DNA of 64,000 bases, taken from Rhizobium sp. Root483D2 (GTDB lineage Bacteria > Pseudomonadota > Alphaproteobacteria > Rhizobiales > Rhizobiaceae). The notes beneath the pieces are model-generated. The model was not told the origin of the DNA. It did not search any database and saw nothing but the letters and a program-made list of their open reading frames with translations. The stretch is from contig NZ_LMFB01000044.1 of NCBI RefSeq assembly GCF_001426685.1, positions 227 to 64,226 on the forward strand, in the 5' to 3' direction. A program made the position numbers and the translations under genes. Each line of letters starts with the position of its first letter. Within the stretch, counting starts at the first letter, position 1. This document shows positions 7,371 to 17,012 of the stretch, piece after piece.

Positions 7371-9824
7371 TTAAAACAGTCCGCTGGAGCCACGGTTGAT
7401 GGCGTCGTTTGCCTGCGGCGATGCCTTCAGGATTTCTTCCGGCGGGATATATTGATCGGCGCCACCGATGACCGAGAAGGTCTCGGCCGGGCCGGTACCG
7501 GGCTTGAAGGCCTCAATGATCGTGTCGGGATCGCCATCGGCCGCCGCCATGCCGGTCTTGCGGTTAACGGGGATGAGGCTCATGCCTTCCGGAACCACGA
7601 ACTTGCTCGGGCGCGTGCCGACAATGGCTGCCTGCATGAAATCGTTGAAGACCGGTGCAGCGAGACTGCCGCCCGTGCCGCCACGGCCAAGCGGTGCCGG
7701 ACTGTCGAAGCCGAGATAAAGGCCTGCCACCATGTCCGGCGTATAGCCGACGAACCAGGCATCCTTTTCGTCATTGGTCGTTCCGGTCTTGCCGGCAACC
7801 GGGCGATCAAGCTTGATCTTGCCGGCCGCAGTTCCGCGCGTGACCACGCCTTCCATCATCGACGTGATCTGGTAGGCGGTCATCGGGTCAAGCACCTGCT
7901 CGCGGTTGTCGGTGAGCACCGGCTCTTCCTGGTCTTCCCAATCGGCAGCATTGCAATTGTCGCAGGTGCGCTCTTCATGACGGAAAATCGTCTTGCCGTA
8001 CCGGTCCTGGATACGGTCGATCATCGACGGCTTGATCTGCTTGCCCCCATTGGCGAGCACCGAATAGGCCGAGACCATGCGCAGCACGGTCGTTTCGCCC
8101 GAGCCGAGCGACATGGCGAGAACCGGCAGCATCTTGTCGTAGATGCCGAAACGTTCAGCATATTCGGCAACGAGGTTCATGCCCATGTCGTTGGCGAGCC
8201 GGACCGTCATCAGGTTACGGGACTTTTCGATGCCGAGCCGCAGCGTCGAGGGGCCGGCCGAACCGCCGCCATAGTTTTCCGGACGCCAGACCTGGCCGCC
8301 GGTGACGAGTTCGAACGGCGCATCGAGGATGACCGACGCGGGCGTATAGCCGTTGTCGAGCGCTGCCGCGTAGACGAAGGGCTTGAAGGACGATCCCGGT
8401 TGGCGCATGGCCTGCGTTGCCCGGTTGAATTCCGACTGGCCATAGGAGAAGCCACCGGCCATGGCCAGAACGCGGCCCGTATGCGGGTCCATGGCGACAA
8501 GGCCGCCCTGCACTTTCGGCGGCTGGCGCAGGCGAAACTCGCCGGCTGCATCGGTCGGCTCGACATAGACGACATCGCCGGGCCCAACCACACCTTCCGG
8601 CGACCTGGCCGTCTTGCGATCGCCGGTCGAGGAACGGTAGGCCCATTGCATGTTCTTGGCGCTGATACGGCCGGTGACGCGATCGGCGCCGACCTTGCCG
8701 CCTGCATCCTTGTCCGGCTGGATGCCGATATCGGCGCCATTGCCATCAACCGACAGGACAACAGCCAGTTTCCACTCGGGAACATCCGACAGCGCATTCA
8801 GCTTGCCCAACGGCTCGCCCCAGTCGCCACCGATTTCGATCGACTTCATCGGACCATGGAACCCGCGGCGCTCGTCATAGGACACCAGCGCGTTCTGCAG
8901 CGCGCGGCGCGCTTCCACCTGAATGCGCGGGTCGAGCGACGTGCGAACCGACAGGCCGCCTTCGTAGAGAGCATTGTCGCCATAGCGCTGGATAATCTGG
9001 CGGCGGACTTCCTCGGCGAAATAATCGGAGGCAAACAGATGCGAACCGCCACGGCGGACGCTGACGCCGAGCGGCTGCTTCTTGGCTTCCTCGCCATCGC
9101 TCTTGGCGACATAGCCATTCTCGACCATGCGGTCGATTACCCAGTTGCGGCGCTCGATGGCCGCTTCGGCTCTGCGGAACGGATGATAGTTTGCCGGACC
9201 CTTCGGCAATGCGGCGAGATAGGCCGTCTCGGCGATCGTCAATTCGGTCACGGATTTGTCGAAATAGGTGAGCGCTGCGCCGGCGATCCCGTAGGAATTC
9301 AGGCCGAAGAAAATCTCGTTGAGATACAGTTCGAGAATGCGGTCCTTGCTGTAGGCCTGCTCGATGCGGAAGGACAGGATCGCTTCCTTGACCTTGCGGT
9401 CGATCGTCTGGTCGGCGGACAGGAGGAAGTTCTTGGCCACCTGCTGGGTGATCGTCGAAGCGCCGACCGGACGGCGGCCGGAACCGAAATTCTGCAGGTT
9501 GACGAAGATGGCGCGGCCGAGACCCGTGATATCGACGCCGGGATGCTGGTAGAAATTCTTGTCTTCGGCCGAAATGAAGGCCGCCTTGACGCGGTCCGGA
9601 ATGGCCTGGATCGGCAGATAGAGGCGGCGCTCGCGGGCATATTCGGCCATCAGCGCGCCATTGCCGGCATGCACGCGCGTCGTTACCGGCGGCGCGTAGC
9701 TGTTCAAGACCTCATAATCTGGCAGGTCCTTGGTCACATGGCCAAGATAAATGGCAGCCGCTGCGGCAACGCCGAGCACCATGAATGCGCCAATGCCGAA
9801 GAAATATCCAATCAGTCTGATCAT
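7371..9824 (-). CDS. mrcA: penicillin-binding protein 1A (bifunctional peptidoglycan synthase)
   Basis: Class A PBP of 817 residues, anchored in the inner membrane by an N-terminal helix (residues about 3-27). It polymerises glycan strands and cross-links stem peptides. The glycosyltransferase domain shows EDKNFYQHPGVD (catalytic glutamate), GASTITQQVAKN and LELYLNEIFFG in the first 200 residues. The transpeptidase domain shows the nucleophile motif SSFK (QPGSSFKPFVY), the SRN motif (GIEKSRNLM) and KTGT (VAGKTGTTNDEK). It follows the amidase gene on the same strand across a 371-base gap, a conserved cell-wall neighbourhood in rhizobia. Confidence 0.96.
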   Translation of the reverse strand: MIRLIGYFFGIGAFMVLGVAAAAAIYLGHVTKDLPDYEVLNSYAPPVTTRVHAGNGALMAEYARERRLYLPIQAIPDRVKAAFISAEDKNFYQHPGVDITGLGRAIFVNLQNFGSGRRPVGASTITQQVAKNFLLSADQTIDRKVKEAILSFRIEQAYSKDRILELYLNEIFFGLNSYGIAGAALTYFDKSVTELTIAETAYLAALPKGPANYHPFRRAEAAIERRNWVIDRMVENGYVAKSDGEEAKKQPLGVSVRRGGSHLFASDYFAEEVRRQIIQRYGDNALYEGGLSVRTSLDPRIQVEARRALQNALVSYDERRGFHGPMKSIEIGGDWGEPLGKLNALSDVPEWKLAVVLSVDGNGADIGIQPDKDAGGKVGADRVTGRISAKNMQWAYRSSTGDRKTARSPEGVVGPGDVVYVEPTDAAGEFRLRQPPKVQGGLVAMDPHTGRVLAMAGGFSYGQSEFNRATQAMRQPGSSFKPFVYAAALDNGYTPASVILDAPFELVTGGQVWRPENYGGGSAGPSTLRLGIEKSRNLMTVRLANDMGMNLVAEYAERFGIYDKMLPVLAMSLGSGETTVLRMVSAYSVLANGGKQIKPSMIDRIQDRYGKTIFRHEERTCDNCNAADWEDQEEPVLTDNREQVLDPMTAYQITSMMEGVVTRGTAAGKIKLDRPVAGKTGTTNDEKDAWFVGYTPDMVAGLYLGFDSPAPLGRGGTGGSLAAPVFNDFMQAAIVGTRPSKFVVPEGMSLIPVNRKTGMAAADGDPDTIIEAFKPGTGPAETFSVIGGADQYIPPEEILKASPQANDAINRGSSGLF

Positions 9825-10195
9825 CAGCCAGGTACCGGTATCCAGTTATCGTTTATCTATGCGGATGCACATGTTGGAGGTTGGCCTAACCCGCACCTTG
9901 TCCGAATGCAATCACGCCAGCGTATGAAACAACGAATGAACGCGCTCCGGATGACGGTCACGCTCCCGACGTTGCATGTTTACGGCTGGCGATTCTCTTG
10001 CAGATCACCTGCCGCGCAATTCAGGCTTTCCGATAGCGACCGGATTGTGAGCAAAATAGGGCTTATCGCCGATTAAACATAGGTCATCCCGTTGAAAGCC
10101 ATATCGCTGTTACCCCGGCGACACAAATCACAACAGATGTTATTTGCTGATCAAATCACGGAATTCCGGTGGATCAAACCCCGCTCCACCGGGGC
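9825..10195 (-). other. intergenic region amidase to mrcA
   Basis: 371 bases without a supportable gene. It should contain the mrcA promoter and leader (minus strand). The only clear structural element is the hairpin at 10166-10192 next to the amidase stop. Confidence 0.4.
10166..10192 (-). terminator. hairpin just after the amidase stop codon
   Basis: CCGGTGGA and TCCACCGG form a perfect 8-base-pair stem around an 11-base loop, four bases past the stop codon on the minus strand. No T-run follows, so it is a weak or Rho-assisted terminator or an mRNA 3'-end stabiliser. Confidence 0.4.
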
Positions 10196-11383
10196 TCAGC
10201 CGCCATTTGCGACTGCCTCGCCGCGATAGCTGCGCAGGGCGACGGCCAGAAGGCCGGAAACCTTGGCGCGCCAAACGGGATCGACGAGGAGCTTTTCGTC
10301 TTCCTTGTTGGAGAGAAATCCGAGTTCCAGAAGGATCGACGGCACATCCGGCGCCTGCAGAACGCGGAACCCGGCATAGCGGTGGGGATTGTTGATCAGG
10401 TTGATCTGCCCCTCGAAGGACGACACGACGGAGCGGGCCAGATTGACGGAAAACGCCTGCGTTTCGCGGCGCGTCAGATCGATCAGGATATCGGCGACCT
10501 CGGCCGGTTCGCTCTTGAAGGTGACGCCGGCGATCTCGTCCGAGAGGTTTTCGCGGGCGGCAAGGTTGGCTGCCAGGTGATCGGAGGCCTTGTCGGAGAT
10601 GGTATAGACGGTTGCGCCGCGAATATCGCGCTGCTTCAGCGTATCGGCATGGATGGAGATGAACAGGTTGGCGCTGTGCTGGCGGGCGACCTGGACGCGT
10701 TCCGGCAGCGAGAGAAACTCATCTTTGTCGCGCGTCAGGAACGCCTTGACGCCTTTTTCCTTGTTGAGCGTCTCGACAAGCTGGGTGGCGAAGGCAAGCG
10801 TGACGCTCTTTTCTTCCATCTTCGTCTCGCTGCCGATGGCGCCGGTATCGATACCGCCATGGCCTGCATCGACAGCAACGACAAAGGCGCCGGGTGCGGC
10901 CGGCTCCACCAGCCGGTCGGTCTTTGCGGTGGCGACAGTGCCGGTCCATTTCTGCTCTTCCATCAGGCTGGAAAACCGTTCCGCGCTCACCCGTTCCGCA
11001 TCGAGCACAAGGCGAAACCCCCTGCCCTCCTCGTCCGCTTTCACATCGGCCACGGTGACCGCAACAGGCTTGGTTGCCGTCAGCACCACGCGGGCACTTC
11101 CAGGCCCCATGGCGCCGTAGCGGATCTCGGTGAACAGGCCGCGCGCCTTCAGGTCTTCCGGCTTCAGGCCAAAGGAGGTTTCCGGCAGATCAACGATGAC
11201 ACGGGGCGGATTGGCAAGGTAATGGACGAGAAAAATCGGCTTGCGGTCGAAATCGATGACAACGCGCGTCCGGGCATCGTCGCCGGCGATGCGGGCGTTA
11301 TAGGCAAGCAAAGGTTCATCGGCTGCATGCACGGCAGGGGCTGCAGACACAAGCATGAGGCCGAGCAGGCACCGTCGTATCAT
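10196..11383 (-). CDS. amiC: N-acetylmuramoyl-L-alanine amidase, AmiC-like
   Basis: Periplasmic zinc amidase that cleaves the bond between N-acetylmuramic acid and L-alanine, used in septal peptidoglycan splitting. From ATG 11383 the protein is 395 residues. A signal peptide (RRCLLGLMLVSAAPAVHA) comes first, then an AMIN-type targeting domain (about 25-125) and an Amidase_3 domain (about 165-390). Catalytic motifs are VDAGHGGIDTGAIG, SIHAD and LLELGFLSNKED. The frame is open 60 bases further upstream, but the inner ATG puts the signal peptide at the terminus. Upstream is mrcA's partner context; divergently lies rne. Confidence 0.92.
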   Translation of the reverse strand: MIRRCLLGLMLVSAAPAVHAADEPLLAYNARIAGDDARTRVVIDFDRKPIFLVHYLANPPRVIVDLPETSFGLKPEDLKARGLFTEIRYGAMGPGSARVVLTATKPVAVTVADVKADEEGRGFRLVLDAERVSAERFSSLMEEQKWTGTVATAKTDRLVEPAAPGAFVVAVDAGHGGIDTGAIGSETKMEEKSVTLAFATQLVETLNKEKGVKAFLTRDKDEFLSLPERVQVARQHSANLFISIHADTLKQRDIRGATVYTISDKASDHLAANLAARENLSDEIAGVTFKSEPAEVADILIDLTRRETQAFSVNLARSVVSSFEGQINLINNPHRYAGFRVLQAPDVPSILLELGFLSNKEDEKLLVDPVWRAKVSGLLAVALRSYRGEAVANGG

Positions 11384-12214
11384 CGCTGACAGGATCAAAT
11401 CCGCTTTTCCTTCATTGCACACACCCGCGAGCATCCGGCACAACGTCTTCCGCGATCTGGCCGCGACGTCTCATTCCGGCACAGAGCCTGCAGCATGTGT
11501 GTTTGCCTGTACCATCCATGACGCGATATGGTTAACCAAAACTTGCTTTCCGGCATTTTCCGATGTGCGAACCACCCTCTTCCCACGCTATTACAGCGTC
11601 TCCAGGGCGCGGCCAAGCGGCACGAAAGCGACGACCCGGCAGTACACACCCCGACAAGCGAATCAATCAATATTATGGCGGTTTCGGCTTTTCCCTTGCC
11701 ATTGTGACATAGAAAACATAAAAGCCTTTCAGGGAGAAAGTGTTGACGGGATAGAATCGACGACCGGCAGCCAAAGGGTTTTTTAAGCCTTGGCGCCAGA
11801 GCGTGATCGGGACGGGTAAAACCGCTTCAACGCAGATCACGTCTCGCACAAGCAGTCGCGCTTCATCCGCCGTCGCTCCACTTTGTCTTAGCATGCTGAA
11901 TCGAGAAATTCCGGCGGTGGCCGGAGCGTTTATGGTGACGATCACCGCAGGCCCGTGACCGGGCACATTCATCGGGCCGTCAAGGCCTACTACATTGGCA
12001 TTCTTGTTTGGTCATTAACGTTGTCCCAGCAGTATCGGTCAGAAGTAAACAGGCCCCGGAACAGACTAGTTCCGGCTGCCGTCTGGCTGTTGGACCATCT
12101 CCCCTACCTTACAGGAACATTCACATCCGGCGAAAAACCTGAGCTGCATGGAAAGTCTCCTCCGGGACGCTATTTTCCTGCCGTTTCCAGGGTGCGCCGA
12201 GGAGCACCACCTAC
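11384..12214. other. 831-base divergent gap between amidase gene and rne
   Basis: No frame here has both a ribosome binding site and a recognisable product; a 99-codon minus-strand frame at 11673-11972 was considered and not accepted. The gap must carry the amidase and rne promoters. It leaves room for a long rne leader, which in other bacteria is the target of RNase E autoregulation. No specific leader fold was established by eye. Confidence 0.4.
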
Positions 12215-15115
12215 ATGGCAGAGAAAATGCTTATCGATGCGTCTCACGCTGAAGAGACGCGCGTCGTTGTCGTACGCGGAAACCGCATAGAAGAATTCGA
12301 CTTCGAATCCGAACACAAGAAACAGATCCGCGGCAATATCTATCTTGCGAAAGTGACACGCGTCGAGCCGTCGCTGCAGGCCGCCTTCGTCGATTACGGC
12401 GGCAACCGGCACGGCTTCCTGGCCTTCGCCGAAATCCATCCCGACTACTACCAGATCCCGCTCGCGGATCGGCAGGCTCTGTTGCGGCAGGAAGCCGAAG
12501 AGGCGCGCCGTGACGACGACATCGAGCATGTCGAGACCGGCACGGATCTCGGTCCCGATTCGGATGAGGAAACGGTAGAAACCACCGAAGAAACCGTGGT
12601 CGAAGTGATCGAGACTGCCGAAGACGCTGTCGAGACGCTGGAACCCGCATCCACTCCGGATCTCGTTGCCGAGGCGGACGAAAAACCGAAAGCAAAGGCC
12701 AAGCGTCCGCGCCGCACGAAGAAGGCTGCAGCCGCTGAAGCTGCCACCGATACGGACGGCGACGAAGGCAATAACGGCGAAATGGCCGCCATGGTCGATA
12801 CCGACAGCATTTCGGAAGACACACGCGGCGGACGCCGCAACAATGATGACGACGATGATGACGATGGTCATCATGAAGAAAAGGAAGTCATCGAATCCGT
12901 CGGCGCCGAAGATGCGATGGAAGAAGTGCCGGACCGGCAGGTCAACCGCCGTCCGCGCAAGCAGTACCGCATCCAAGAAGTCATCAAGCGCCGGCAGATC
13001 CTGCTGGTGCAGGTGGCCAAGGAAGAACGCGGCAACAAGGGTGCGGCACTCACCACGTACCTGTCGCTCGCTGGCCGCTATTCGGTCCTGATGCCGAACA
13101 CGGCGCGTGGCGGCGGTATCTCCCGCAAGATCACCAACCTGCCTGACCGCAAGCGCCTGAAGGAAATTGCCCGCGCGCTCGACGTGCCGCAGGGCATGGG
13201 CGTCATCCTGCGCACCGCCGGTGCCAACCGCACCAAGGTCGAAGTCAAGCGCGACTTCGAATACCTGATGCGCCTGTGGGAAAATGTTCGCACGCTGACA
13301 CTGTCCTCCACGGCCCCCTGCCTCGTTTACGAGGAAGGTTCCCTGATCAAGCGCTCGATCCGCGACCTTTACAACAAGGATATCAGCGAGATCATCGTTG
13401 CCGGCGAGGAAGGCTACAAGGAAGCCAAGGGCTTCATGAAGATGCTGATGCCGAGCCACGCAAAGGTGGTTCAGCCTTACCGCGACGTGCACCCGATCTT
13501 CTCGCGCTCGGGCATCGAAGCCCAGCTCGACCGGATGCTGGTACCGCAGGTGACGCTGAAGTCTGGCGGCTACATCATCATCAACCAGACCGAAGCGCTT
13601 GTTGCCATCGACGTCAACTCGGGCCGTTCGACCCGCGAACACTCGATCGAAGACACCGCACTCCAGACCAACCTGGAAGCTGCCGAAGAAGTCGCCCGCC
13701 AGCTGCGCCTGCGCGACCTTGCCGGTCTCGTGGTCGTCGACTTCATCGACATGGAGGAAAAGCGCAACAACCGTTCGGTTGAAAAGCGCCTCAAGGATCA
13801 CCTCAAGAACGACCGCGCCCGCATCCAGGTCGGCCGCATCTCGCATTTCGGCCTGCTTGAAATGTCGCGCCAGCGTATCCGCGCCTCGGTTCTCGAATCG
13901 ACGATGCAGATCTGCTCGCATTGCAACGGCACGGGCCATGTGCGCTCGCAGTCTTCTGTCGCCCTGCATGTGCTGCGCGGCGTCGAAGAATACCTGCTGA
14001 AGAACACCACGCACAACATCACCGTGCGCACGACACCGGACATCGCGCTTTACCTGCTCAACCACAAGCGCGGCACGATCATCGATTATGAAGAGCGCTT
14101 TGGCGTCCAGATCATCATCGAGGCGGACGCACATGTCGGCGCCCAGCATTTCGCCATCGATCGCGGCGAAGCCGTCGAGAACCCGGTGAAGATCGAGCAG
14201 ATCATCCAGTTCGAGCCGGAAATCGATGAGGACGACGATATCGTTATCGAAGAGGATATCGAGGACGAAGAAGAGGTTGTGGCGGACGCCAAGCCGGAAC
14301 GCGCTGAGCGGGCCGAGCGTAGCGAACGCGCACCTGCCGAACAGAGCGACGAACAGGGCAACCGCAAGCGCAAGCGCCGCCGGCGCCGGCGCGGTGGCCG
14401 TCCGGGTAGCGAACAGGGTGCTGAAGCCGGTGTCCGTTCCGACGATGCCTCCGATGAGGATGGCGACGAGGACGAGGCCGAGGACGTTGCAGCACAGGCT
14501 GGTGCCGACGATGCACAGGACGCGGGCCTGAGCGAAGAAGAACGCCAGAAGCGCAAGCGCCGCCGCCGTGGCAAGCGTGGCGGCCGCCGCAATCGTCCGG
14601 ACGAGGCAGAGGGTGAAAACCTTGCAGCCGACGGCGAAAGCGCGGGTGAAGATGCCGCAGCCGACGCGCCAGAGACCGAGGCTGCTGCTACGGTATCCAG
14701 CGAAACCGTTGTGTCAGACATTGCTGTCGAAGCGATCACCGAAGCCCCGGTTGCTGCCGAGGAAGACGTGAAGCCGGCCAAGCCGAAGCGCAGCCGCAAG
14801 AAGGCCGTTGCCGCCGTCGAGGCGGCCCCTGCCGAGCCTGCACCTGTTGCGACCGCTGATGCGGACGCCCAGGCCGCCGTCGAAGCACAGCCGGAAGCGG
14901 TTGTTCCCGCCGAGGAACCGGCCGTCGAAGAAGCGGCTGCGGATCTCGAGGAAACCAAGCTCGACGAAACGAAGCCGGTGCGCGCCAATCGCGACATCGA
15001 CACGATTGCCAGCGAGCCGGTGGTCAAGTCGTCCACCGTCAAGAAGGACGATGGCGACGCTGATCCGGCCAAGCCCAAGAAGGGTGGCTGGTGGCAGAAG
15101 CGCGGCTTCTTCTGA
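12215..15115 (+). CDS. rne: ribonuclease E
   Basis: Essential single-strand endoribonuclease that starts mRNA decay and processes rRNA and tRNA precursors; core of the RNA degradosome. It is 966 residues long. It opens with the conserved family N-terminus (KMLIDASHAEETRVVVVRG). An S1 RNA-binding domain is split by an acidic, glutamate/aspartate-rich insertion at roughly residues 105-250. The DNase I-like catalytic domain has AIDVNSGRSTREHSIED and VVDFIDMEEKRNNRSVEKRL. The zinc-link is CSHCNGTGH (near residue 568). The C-terminal third is low-complexity with alternating acidic and arginine-rich blocks (RKRKRRRRRR) and ends GGWWQKRGFF, the likely degradosome scaffold. GAGGAG precedes the ATG. 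Confidence 0.96.
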   Translation: MAEKMLIDASHAEETRVVVVRGNRIEEFDFESEHKKQIRGNIYLAKVTRVEPSLQAAFVDYGGNRHGFLAFAEIHPDYYQIPLADRQALLRQEAEEARRDDDIEHVETGTDLGPDSDEETVETTEETVVEVIETAEDAVETLEPASTPDLVAEADEKPKAKAKRPRRTKKAAAAEAATDTDGDEGNNGEMAAMVDTDSISEDTRGGRRNNDDDDDDDGHHEEKEVIESVGAEDAMEEVPDRQVNRRPRKQYRIQEVIKRRQILLVQVAKEERGNKGAALTTYLSLAGRYSVLMPNTARGGGISRKITNLPDRKRLKEIARALDVPQGMGVILRTAGANRTKVEVKRDFEYLMRLWENVRTLTLSSTAPCLVYEEGSLIKRSIRDLYNKDISEIIVAGEEGYKEAKGFMKMLMPSHAKVVQPYRDVHPIFSRSGIEAQLDRMLVPQVTLKSGGYIIINQTEALVAIDVNSGRSTREHSIEDTALQTNLEAAEEVARQLRLRDLAGLVVVDFIDMEEKRNNRSVEKRLKDHLKNDRARIQVGRISHFGLLEMSRQRIRASVLESTMQICSHCNGTGHVRSQSSVALHVLRGVEEYLLKNTTHNITVRTTPDIALYLLNHKRGTIIDYEERFGVQIIIEADAHVGAQHFAIDRGEAVENPVKIEQIIQFEPEIDEDDDIVIEEDIEDEEEVVADAKPERAERAERSERAPAEQSDEQGNRKRKRRRRRRGGRPGSEQGAEAGVRSDDASDEDGDEDEAEDVAAQAGADDAQDAGLSEEERQKRKRRRRGKRGGRRNRPDEAEGENLAADGESAGEDAAADAPETEAAATVSSETVVSDIAVEAITEAPVAAEEDVKPAKPKRSRKKAVAAVEAAPAEPAPVATADADAQAAVEAQPEAVVPAEEPAVEEAAADLEETKLDETKPVRANRDIDTIASEPVVKSSTVKKDDGDADPAKPKKGGWWQKRGFF

Positions 15116-15140
15116 GCCGCTTCTGATACCTGAGACATGA

Positions 15141-15171
15141 AAAAACCGGCCAAGCGATTGGCCGGTTTTTT
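15141..15171 (+). terminator. intrinsic terminator of rne
   Basis: AAAAACCGGCCAA and TTGGCCGGTTTTT form a 13-base-pair stem closed by a GCGA tetraloop, followed by more T residues. It begins 26 bases after the rne stop codon. Confidence 0.92.
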
Positions 15172-15279
15172 CGTTTTGCGGCCTTGTTCCATGAGGAACT
15201 GTGAAAATATCGCGACAGTTGCAGAGTGGGCGCAGCCGGACGGGATGGGCTTGTCCGGCGTGAACCAGAGGAGGCAAAC

Positions 15280-15492
15280 ATGCGGCCTTTCCTTACCGCC
15301 GCCGCGCTCGTCGCCATTCCCACGATTTCGCTTGCGACATCACAGGCCGACGGCAACAGCCGCCAGCGCTATAACGACTTTTACTACGGACGCTATGACA
15401 CCGCCTTTGCACCGGTCTGTGTGACCAAGACGGTCCGCAAGACGGATGCGGATGGCAACCCGGTCGTTGAGACAATCCGGATCTGCCGCTGA
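15280..15492 (+). CDS. small exported protein, function unknown
   Basis: The 70-residue product begins at an ATG preceded by AGAGGAGG at ideal spacing. The first 20 or so residues (FLTAAALVAIPTISLATSQA) look like a cleavable signal peptide. The mature part is short and tyrosine-rich (NDFYYGRYD) and ends with two cysteines about 20 residues apart (PVCVTKTVRK and RICR), a likely disulfide. No family was recognised. It stands alone between rne and a convergent aminotransferase gene. Confidence 0.72.
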   Translation: MRPFLTAAALVAIPTISLATSQADGNSRQRYNDFYYGRYDTAFAPVCVTKTVRKTDADGNPVVETIRICR

Positions 15493-15519
15493 GGCAGGGA
15501 ATTTGGCATGCGATCAAGC

Positions 15520-15544
15520 CATGCGCGTCCGCCGGGCGCGCATG
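15520..15544. terminator. inverted repeat between convergent genes
   Basis: CATGCGCG and CGCGCATG form a perfect 8-base-pair stem with a 9-base loop, 28 bases past the small exported-protein gene. No T-run follows on either strand, so it is at best a weak bidirectional terminator. Confidence 0.35.
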
Positions 15545-15634
15545 AAAGCGCTGCCGGTCCCGTTGCCAAGCTGATTCAAGGTTGTCACGAACTGAATCCG
15601 GAAAAACTGTTAACATCCTGAAATCGTTACAGGA

Positions 15635-16798
15635 TCACGCGAGCCAACGGGCAATGCGGTTCATCGCCTCGGCTATGTCGTCCGGCGCGCCGGCATAGGA
15701 AAACCGCATCATGCGATGTCCTTCAAGCGGGTCGAAATCGAGCCCCGGTGTGGCCGCGACATTGATCTGCGCCAGCATCGTGCGGGCGAAATCCATGCTG
15801 TCATTGGTGAAGCGGCTGACATCGGCATAGGCATAGAAGGCGCCGTCCATCGGCGAGGCGATGGTGAAGCCGATTTCGGGCAGACGCTTGAGCAGAAGGT
15901 CGCGATTGGCGGCGTAGGATGCCTTGTAGATATCCAGCTCCGCCTCGCAGCCAAGCGCTGCCTCCGCGGCGATCTGCGACAGTTCCGGCGGCGAGATATA
16001 GAGGCTCTGGGCGATCCGCTCGAAAGCGCGGACCTGTTCTTCCGGCAGCACCATCCAGCCGATCCGCCAGCCGGTCATGCAATAATATTTCGAGAACGAA
16101 TTGACGATCACGGCTTCATCGGTCACGGCAAGCGCCGTTGTCTCGTCGCCGGCAAATGTCAGCCCGTGGTAGATTTCATCCGAGATGAAGGCGATATCGT
16201 TGGCGTGGCAATAATCGGCGAGCGCCTTCAGCCCGGCCCGGCCCGTGACTGTGCCGGTCGGGTTGGCTGGGCTTGCGAGCAGAACGCCGTCAAGCCGCCT
16301 GCCCGCTTGGACAGCTGCCGCCTCCAGGCTTTGCGGCGTCAGCGTGAAACCGCTTTCGGCGTCCGTCTCGACCTCGACGACCGTCAGGCCGAGGGCTGAA
16401 AGAATGTTGCGATAGGCGGGATAGCCGGGCCGCGCAATGGCAACGCAATCGCCGGGATCAAACAGCGCGAGAAATGCCAGATTGAAACCGGCCGACGACC
16501 CCGTCGTCACGGCGACGCGCCTGGGATCGATCTCGACGCCATAGCGTGTGCGATAATGCCGGGCGATTGCGATCCTGAGGGACGCGGTTCCGAGTGCGTC
16601 GGTATAGCCGAGGCGGCCATGGTCAAGCGCCGCCCGGGCGGCCTTGAGAGCCGCCTCCGGTGCAGGATGGCTCGGCTGGCCGACCGCCATCGAGATCACC
16701 GGATAGCCGGCTTCGCGCCGCTTGGTGGCTTCGGCCAGAACGTCCATGGCATGGAAAGGCTCGACGGCGCTGCGAACGGAAAGGGGCTTCAACGGCAC
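15635..16798 (-). CDS. class I/II pyridoxal-phosphate aminotransferase
   Basis: Fold type I PLP enzyme, 387 residues from the GTG at 16798. Visible motifs are VTTGSSAGFNLAF (cofactor phosphate binding), LLASPANPTG (conserved Asn-Pro-Thr-Gly), ISDEIYHGLTF (PLP-ring aspartate), and NSFSKYYCMTGWRIGW, whose lysine forms the Schiff base. The conserved C-terminal arginine is in HRMMRFSYAG. It resembles aspartate/alanine-type aminotransferases, but the substrate cannot be read from sequence. The longest frame starts 34 residues earlier with a cysteine-rich segment unlike the family. A Shine-Dalgarno-like CGAGGA lies close to 16798, and a TTG two codons further in is an alternative start. Confidence 0.85.
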   Translation of the reverse strand: MPLKPLSVRSAVEPFHAMDVLAEATKRREAGYPVISMAVGQPSHPAPEAALKAARAALDHGRLGYTDALGTASLRIAIARHYRTRYGVEIDPRRVAVTTGSSAGFNLAFLALFDPGDCVAIARPGYPAYRNILSALGLTVVEVETDAESGFTLTPQSLEAAAVQAGRRLDGVLLASPANPTGTVTGRAGLKALADYCHANDIAFISDEIYHGLTFAGDETTALAVTDEAVIVNSFSKYYCMTGWRIGWMVLPEEQVRAFERIAQSLYISPPELSQIAAEAALGCEAELDIYKASYAANRDLLLKRLPEIGFTIASPMDGAFYAYADVSRFTNDSMDFARTMLAQINVAATPGLDFDPLEGHRMMRFSYAGAPDDIAEAMNRIARWLA

Positions 16799-17012
16799 AT
16801 CCTCGATATTTTTGACGTGACAGGCATGTGCCTGATCGCAAAGGGCTTCACAAGTGCACGAACGCCGCATTTCCGCCGATTTTGCGGTTTCGTTTGGCAC
16901 CGCGCCGCCCTATGGTCGGCAAGGATATTCTGTTGTCCTTCAAACAAGCCTGTTGACGCAGCCTTAGCACTTGAACGACAGACTGCAGCAACGAAAGACA
17001 ACGAGGACCATC

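Noticed and set aside
7365-10076. 903-codon plus-strand frame antisense to mrcA
   Set aside because: PBP1A motifs are intact on the minus strand. The antisense peptide is His/Arg-rich with no fold signature.
11673-11972. 99-codon minus-strand frame in the amiC-rne gap
   Set aside because: No Shine-Dalgarno sequence and no recognisable product. It cannot be fully excluded without a search.
12170-14149. 659-codon minus-strand frame antisense to rne
   Set aside because: RNase E on the plus strand carries all motifs. The antisense frame is a by-product of codon bias.
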